Shown: piece after piece, positions 58,200-64,000 of the stretch
Position numbering within the stretch: the first letter of the stretch is position 1
How the letters are laid out: every line of letters starts with the position of its first letter
NCBI RefSeq assembly: GCF_035582795.1
Contig: NC_134365.1
Location: 75,931,635 to 75,995,634, forward strand
Source: Mycteria americana
Taxonomy: Eukaryota > Chordata > Aves > Ciconiiformes > Ciconiidae
DNA: 64,000 nucleotides
Direction of reading: 5' to 3'
Position numbers and translations under genes: made by a program
Notes under the pieces: model-generated
Databases searched by the model: none
The model's input: the letters and a program-made list of their open reading frames with translations, nothing else
Told to the model about the DNA's origin: nothing

Positions 58200-61100
58200 A
58201 TGAGTGGGGGAAATGAAATTTTTCTAATACGTTTCCTTTATTACTTGTCAGATTTTGATCAGCCTTTCCTGAAAAACCTGCCATTTATAGAAATATGTAT
58301 TTTGGAGGAAATGCAATAAATAAGCCAATTTAGTTTTGCAGGAGATGTACCAAGGATGCAAATACACTTAAAGTTTTCATAAAACTTAGTCTAGGGGAAT
58401 CAGCTTGACAAACGTACACTTCAGCCTATCAACTGTTAATAATTCCTTACATTGTCCTCCTGCCATAAGGCCCATCTCTGTCCCAAATTTGCCCTCTGAA
58501 TTGTTGATTCACATTCTCACTTTCCAAAGACAACTAAATAACTCCTTGTGAGCAGCTGACATCTCACGTAATTCGTGTCAGAGAGAACTTCTCTATCTAG
58601 AGCAGCTCCTTGTCAGTGGACCTTCCCTGAACAGGTAGAAGGATGAAAAGAGTTGTGGTTAAGGAAGAAACATGAGTCACTGGGATTGTCGTCCTGTCAA
58701 CTCTTAAATTGCTGCGTTCACACTCACATTCGGCTTGAGATTGAGCATGACCGAGCTGTGGCCAAGCCGTACTTCTGGTCATGTCTGAAGTCTGTCCAGA
58801 TGGCAGGCATCCCTGCTCCTCACAGAGGCAAGATCTTAACTTCAGTGACAGGCCAGGGCTTCTGACTCACGCAGCTCCCGCTGAGCACAGCAACCACAGG
58901 AGGTATAGCTGAGCAGCCACGGGGAGGTATAGCCAAGCAGCCACGAGGAGGTATAGCCAATCGTGGAGACAACAGCATGTGCCAGGGACAGGAGCAGTGG
59001 CATCCAGGGGACAATATCTGATAAAATAAGCTACTTCAGTCCGTACCCTGCCTCTGCGGGAAGGCTGAACTGAGTCCTTACCGGGAGTGGGGAGCAGCCG
59101 GGCACTTCCCTGCGGGGCACGGCCGGTCCTGCAGGAACCTAGCACCAGCAGCGGTGCTAGTGGGCGACCTGAGTCCTGGCTGTGGCCACAGGGGAGGACG
59201 CAGGCCTGCTGTGTCTCAGATGTGGGGAGACAAGACTGGCTGGCAGGCATGCTTAGGGAACGCCACTTGCATGCAGTTTGGAGCTTTTTTCCATTCGGAT
59301 GCAAACAGCGTTAAAACAATCTGGAGAACTGAGAGTCGGGCTAAACTGGCTGTGTAGACATGGCATATGTGCTTCGGATGTGGACTTCACTGTGTGAGCT
59401 TCTTTTTCGCTTGGCCTGATTGGAAGATGTAGTCGCTGGTTACTAATGTTAACTGGTGTTTAAGGAGCAGAGACCGTACAGTTTTACAGAGGAGATAGCC
59501 AAAGAGTTAATGAAGGCCTCAAATATTTTCTTTTTCTTACTGGAACCACCTCGCTCTTGACTGGGATGAGCTATGTATCGTAGGCACTGTGTTAAGTGTT
59601 TGGAAGCCGTGTTCACGAGAGCTGAGAAGGCACATAAAGATGAGTGCGCCTGAGCACGCTGGCAGCACGGGACTCTGAGGCTCTATACAGCCTCCTTTAA
59701 GTTTCCACATCTATTTAACAGGGCAAGACCATTTCTGTGGCACTCTACACATGTGAGTCTTTGTGGACAGGGAGCGGCCACACACATTCACAGGTCAGCC
59801 TGAAAGGGAAAATCATGATTCATTTACACTCTCCGTTCCCAGTAGGTCCTGTGCGTGGGTTAGCGGCCCTCTGTAATCAGTAATGCTGTAAGCCGCCGAT
59901 AGGCATGAGCAATATGACCGCCGTGGCTTGAACTCTCTGCCTTTGCAGACGGTGGCCAGCCTGACCCCTCGCACAGCACAGAACAAAGCTCACCCAGGCA
60001 CTTCTGCAGCAAGCTCTGAGCTTGTCTGTGAGGTTTTACACGCCCATAAAGGAGTCTGCTAGCACTACTAAATCTTCCTTCATGCCGTGGACTGATTTAA
60101 GCTTTGCGGTATAAAGGGATAAAGGTGCTGAGGCAAATACATCTCTGTAGGAGACGAATTTCTTACGTTCTTTCTCCCAGCACACTTGCCAGGGAGGGTT
60201 CACCTGCCACCACTGCTGCCAATGCAAGGAACAGCTCAAGAGAGGAGAGCAGTCTGCTTCACCAGGGAGCATGGATGGAGCAAGGGGAAGAGTGAAAGCC
60301 TGTTGATGTGAAAGGCAAGGATAGCAGTAGATCAGTGGAAGCGTATGAGCTGACAGGTATATTTTCTATCAAGAAGACAAAGAAACACAGAAGCATAGCT
60401 CTGCTTTTTTGTGAAGAACAATTCTTCATGTACAAGGAATGTCACTTACTGACTTTTGAAGAATTCCTCTAAAATTCCTGTCCAGCATCGCTGCTGGTAA
60501 AGCTTATAAATCCGTTTGAGACCCAGGAAAGGAAGATGATCTAGGACTGCAAGATGTCATTGTACAAATGGTGTCATTCACCAAAAATAAGACCCTGAAG
60601 ACTTACCCCTGTCCTCACCCTACAATTATGGGGAGGGAGTGACTGTGGAACACAGCGTTTAGGACACCATGGAATATATTTGGCCTCCAGGCAGTTCTCA
60701 GAGCACCTTGACATACATAATTAGTGAGGATGCTGGTGTTTATTTAGGGCTTGTGGTTGTGAAAAATAGAACAAAGAGATTTTTGGGGGGTGGGCAATAA
60801 TCGAGGCAGTAAAATAACTTCTCTCTGCTTTTTCTCTCAGATTTTCTATCATAGAAACAAATCAAACCCCACCCCTATCCAGTTGGTTCACTTAACTCGC
60901 GCTTTCTTGACAGCTAACACATGGTATGCAACATTACTTTCCTACATTCCCTTTTGCCTTCTACCCTTCTATTTCATTCTTGCTGTACCATTTTAAAGCT
61001 AGAAGATCTTACAATTTCAAACAGTTTTTGAGAGCCTATAGTCAGACTGACAGAAGGCAGCAGGGAATGAGCTTAGCTTGCTATTTTTCTCAATAGCTCT

Positions 61101-64000
61101 CTTTGAGATGAAAATTCCTCCTTGCCACATACAGTCCTATCCTAAATGAAAGAGTAATTTCTGACTTGCTTTCACAAGCCTTTTGATTTTCTTCTTCTTT
61201 AGTCTGCACATGTGTCACAGATATTTCTCCAGTCCCTGCTCCTTATGGACCAGTCTCATCTTACATCACTCTTACATTTTTATCAAAGCTTTCCTTTGAA
61301 CAGAGAGATGCTCCTTAGAAAAAGTTCAAATCTAAGTTTCCCTGAGCTTTCTGAGAGGAATCAGCCTGGAATTTCATTCTTCTATGATGCTCAAGTCAAT
61401 GTTTTTCTGGTTTTGTTGGGTTTTTTTAAAGTTTGGAAGAAAACTTGGTTGGGTTAAAATTAATGTTACTTTTTGAAAATATAAACTCATCTTAGCACCT
61501 GAACTTTGTCTTATGCCCATCCATTCCTTTAAATGTTCATTAGCAAAATACTCACTTATTGAAGGCAGGGAAAGAATTAGTATCATCTGACATTACAGTC
61601 AGAAATAAAGGTTGTGTGTATATATATATATGTGATCATATAGTACAGTTAGAGTGCATTATAGAAATCTAATTCAGCTGACTTTATTCAAGCCTGTTCT
61701 GCTCCGCAGTTCCTTTGTTTCAAGGAGAAACAAGATAAAGGCTGGCTAAGTGAGTAATAAACTTATATCACATACATTAATATACAGTAATCAGATAGTA
61801 AAATCTTATTCAAAAGGCCTATTGTGCAAGACACTGTACAAAGACAAACATAGTTCCTGCCTGGCAACTCAGTAAAGACAAAAGGGAGAATGAATCAATT
61901 TTAACAGAAGTTGATCTTTACACGATGCATAGTAAAGTCAGTGCTGGTCTTTCCATTGACTTCTCTTGATTTCAGATCACATGTGTCCATATGCACACGT
62001 GTGCACACATACGTGCAGAAATTTGTTCCACCTATGTTTATAGATACACAGATTTTACTTAGATGCAAGTCTTGGTGTGACACTATATGTACAGCAGTGT
62101 ACGTGATCATACTGAAAAAAGAATCCAGGCTTCACTTGGCAATGAAATCGATACCTACTTTGTTTAATTGCTGTCACTCTCCTGAAATGCATTTGCGTCT
62201 TAACAGTTGTACTATGACAGAAGCAGGTAGTGAGGGAAGATCTGTCTTGAGCAGAAGTAGAGGATTAGATTGTAGAAATAAGATATTTTTGCTGAGAATA
62301 ACAAGCATGTCTTTTCATTCAAACAAGCTGTTCTATGAAAAGGAGAAGGAATTCTACTATTTGAATTTTCTGGGGTTTGGTGTAAGCTGAGGTACTCAAA
62401 TCCTACACTGAATGCATGAGCTACAAAGGTTAAACCTAGCAAAGCAGAGTTTTAGCAATATGGGGGCAGGGTAAGAATGTATCTTTTCTTTAGCAGCATT
62501 TCAAGAACTAGTTCTCACAAATTTTTGAAATATTTTGTGTGGCATTTAATGAAGTCACATCAAGACTCCCTCCTCAGCCCTTAAGAGATGCTATTGTCTT
62601 TTTCAAACATGCTTTTTCAAAGCATACTCCTTCACTTGTAAACTTGTTGTGATAAAAACAAGCATGAAAGACAGAGAAAACTTTGGATAAATTAAACATT
62701 CCATTTTTGTGGCAAACAAGTAGCTCAGAAACTTGAGGAAAGAAGCCAGTGTTAACAAAGTCTAATGCATGGAGGACAATTTTCAAACTTAGGCTCAGTG
62801 AAGTTGGGTGCCCTACCCCATACACAAAGACTGACCAAAACCAGTGTGAAGTGCTCATGCCAATGCAAACTTCCAGATACAGAATTTTATGCTTAGACCT
62901 AGATTTTGTTTGTGAACACTTACGCCCTATTTGCCCTTCAGCCCATTATGTAGGAGGCTGGCTCCTACATAAAAATCACTGTACCTTTTACCTAAATCCT
63001 ACTTCCTAGCCTATTCCTAGCCTTTCCTAGCCTAGCAGGAATAATGTTAGTCTCAAAATCCTGTCCAAACTTCAGCAAATAAATGCACTCTGCCTACCTA
63101 GCTTTCCTACTTAGTTTCAGTTAGAAAAAACTATGCTGCAGGTTCTATATCGCTGTGTTTTACAAAGTTTGTACAACCTAAATGTACGGAGTCTTTGTCA
63201 AAATGTGCTTTACTTCAGACACAGCCACAAAAGTGGGTGAAAAATTGCTCAGTGCATAGTGTACATCGATGGCTCTGAAATCTCTTCATGTGAAGGAATT
63301 TCTATAAATGATGTATAAATCTGTTTTTGTTCATTTAAAGGCATTTCTTTTTGTGGTTTATTGTCTCAGGCTAATGTAAGCAGTTATGCCACTGTTGTGC
63401 ATTTCCAAATTGGGGTATGAATAAATAACAATTAAACTGTTTATACTTTCATCTTCAAATTTTCTATTCTGCTGGCACTGAGAATGTATAACTTGAAGGC
63501 TGAATCCACAACTGAGGAGACACTTTAAAAGAAGGATGCCCATGACTAAGTACTGGTTTTATAACATCTTGCTTGCAGATACTTCCTTTTGCAAACTCTA
63601 ATGGGAGATGAGGGAAGATCCATGTTTCAGTTTATCTGAACCACCAAAGTTTGCAGAGAAGGAAAAGAGTGGGTGGGAGAAGAGGAAAAGGGAGGGGAGG
63701 CTGGGGGAAAAAAAACATTTCAGCTGTTGTCTATCTGTGTTCTAAATACAGGATCCTCTGATCTACTGATATGTAATTCATACCAGCAATTTGATACCTT
63801 GAAAATATTTTGCACAGACCTGATGATGTTATGGATATTTTTCCTCCACCTCCTTTAATAAACAGTGCCATCGGATGATTTTCCTCTCTTAGCCTGAGTC
63901 ATTTCCTCTTCCGTTGCTTCAAGCTCTTTTAGCCTACAACTGACACTAACCACCTCTCCATCACGGGAGTCCTTCAAGTCTCTGTCCTCAGCTGCAGTTA
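58200..64000. other. Intergenic DNA, distal part
   Basis: No supportable gene or transposon. It holds a 24-bp minisatellite (58886-58965), a (TA)n tract near 61618-61632 and a purine-rich tract near 63660-63712. A GC-richer stretch at about 58860-59260 yields overlapping ORFs that look like composition effects. Confidence 0.55.
58886..58965. repeat. 24-bp minisatellite, about three copies
   Basis: AGGTATAGC recurs at 58901, 58925 and 58949, preceded each time by CA(A/G)CCAC plus three bases. The unit is 24 bp, a multiple of three, which explains the repeated peptide in the minus-strand frames. It is not evidence for a gene. Confidence 0.9.

Larger units (their letters stand above)
52400..58200. 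other. Intergenic DNA with several old palindromic repeats
   Basis: No supportable gene. At least four degraded fold-back segments share motifs (52411-52450, 56051-56160, 57361-57450, 58104-58160). Other ORFs, including the 149-codon one at 54831-55280, show no family resemblance and no splice context. Confidence 0.55.

Noticed and set aside
58820-59304. Minus-strand ORFs with repeated Leu-Ala-Ile-Pro-Pro-Arg-Gly-Cys type peptide
   Set aside because: The repeats come from the 24-bp minisatellite; no other coding evidence.

Overview
This is vertebrate nuclear DNA, most likely from a bird. The genes are split by GT-AG introns and the promoters are CpG islands. The only large transposable elements I recognise are CR1 LINEs with the typical 3' end; I see no Alu, L1 or other mammalian repeats. 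CR1 also occurs in turtles and crocodilians, so 'bird' rests on low repeat load and compact introns, and I cannot name the species. Three genes are recognisable, in the order and orientation known for the human locus: CASC1/DNAI7 (-), ETFRF1/LYRM5 (+), KRAS (-).

Region by region: (1) 1-13586, minus strand: the first seven coding exons of CASC1/DNAI7, an axonemal dynein-associated protein. The rest of the gene lies beyond the left edge. A CR1 3' fragment sits in one intron (about 4430-5017). (2) 13270-14040: a CpG island between the divergent CASC1 and ETFRF1 genes, with an RFX-type X-box beside the CASC1 start. (3) 14562-14922: the two coding exons of ETFRF1, a mitochondrial LYR-motif protein, with its poly(A) signals. 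(4) 14990-16634: a short intergenic stretch between convergent 3' ends. (5) 16635-about 47650, minus strand: a complete KRAS gene, with a 3.4 kb 3'UTR, both alternative last coding exons (4B at 20100-20216, 4A at 29845-29964), three shared coding exons and a non-coding first exon in a CpG island. A 3.3 kb CR1 lies between exons 4A and 4B. (6) 48070-64000: intergenic DNA in which I find no supportable gene, only old fold-back repeats, a minisatellite and simple repeats.

The three genes have no shared pathway. KRAS is a membrane GTPase switch, CASC1 acts in motile cilia and ETFRF1 in mitochondria. The reconstructed KRAS is 188 aa (4B) or 189 aa (4A), with wild-type Gly12, Gly13 and Gln61.

The most unusual structures are a perfect 80-bp palindrome just upstream of KRAS exon 1, which is either a real extrusion-prone promoter element or an assembly artefact; a 22-bp tandem triplication that multiplies the 5' splice site of KRAS exon 4A and includes its stop codon; a start-stop element just before the ETFRF1 start codon; and a CR1 whose reverse transcriptase frame is nearly open but whose catalytic motif is changed. 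I did not find a new multi-gene system here. All coordinates and reconstructions come from reading the sequence; no searches were run.
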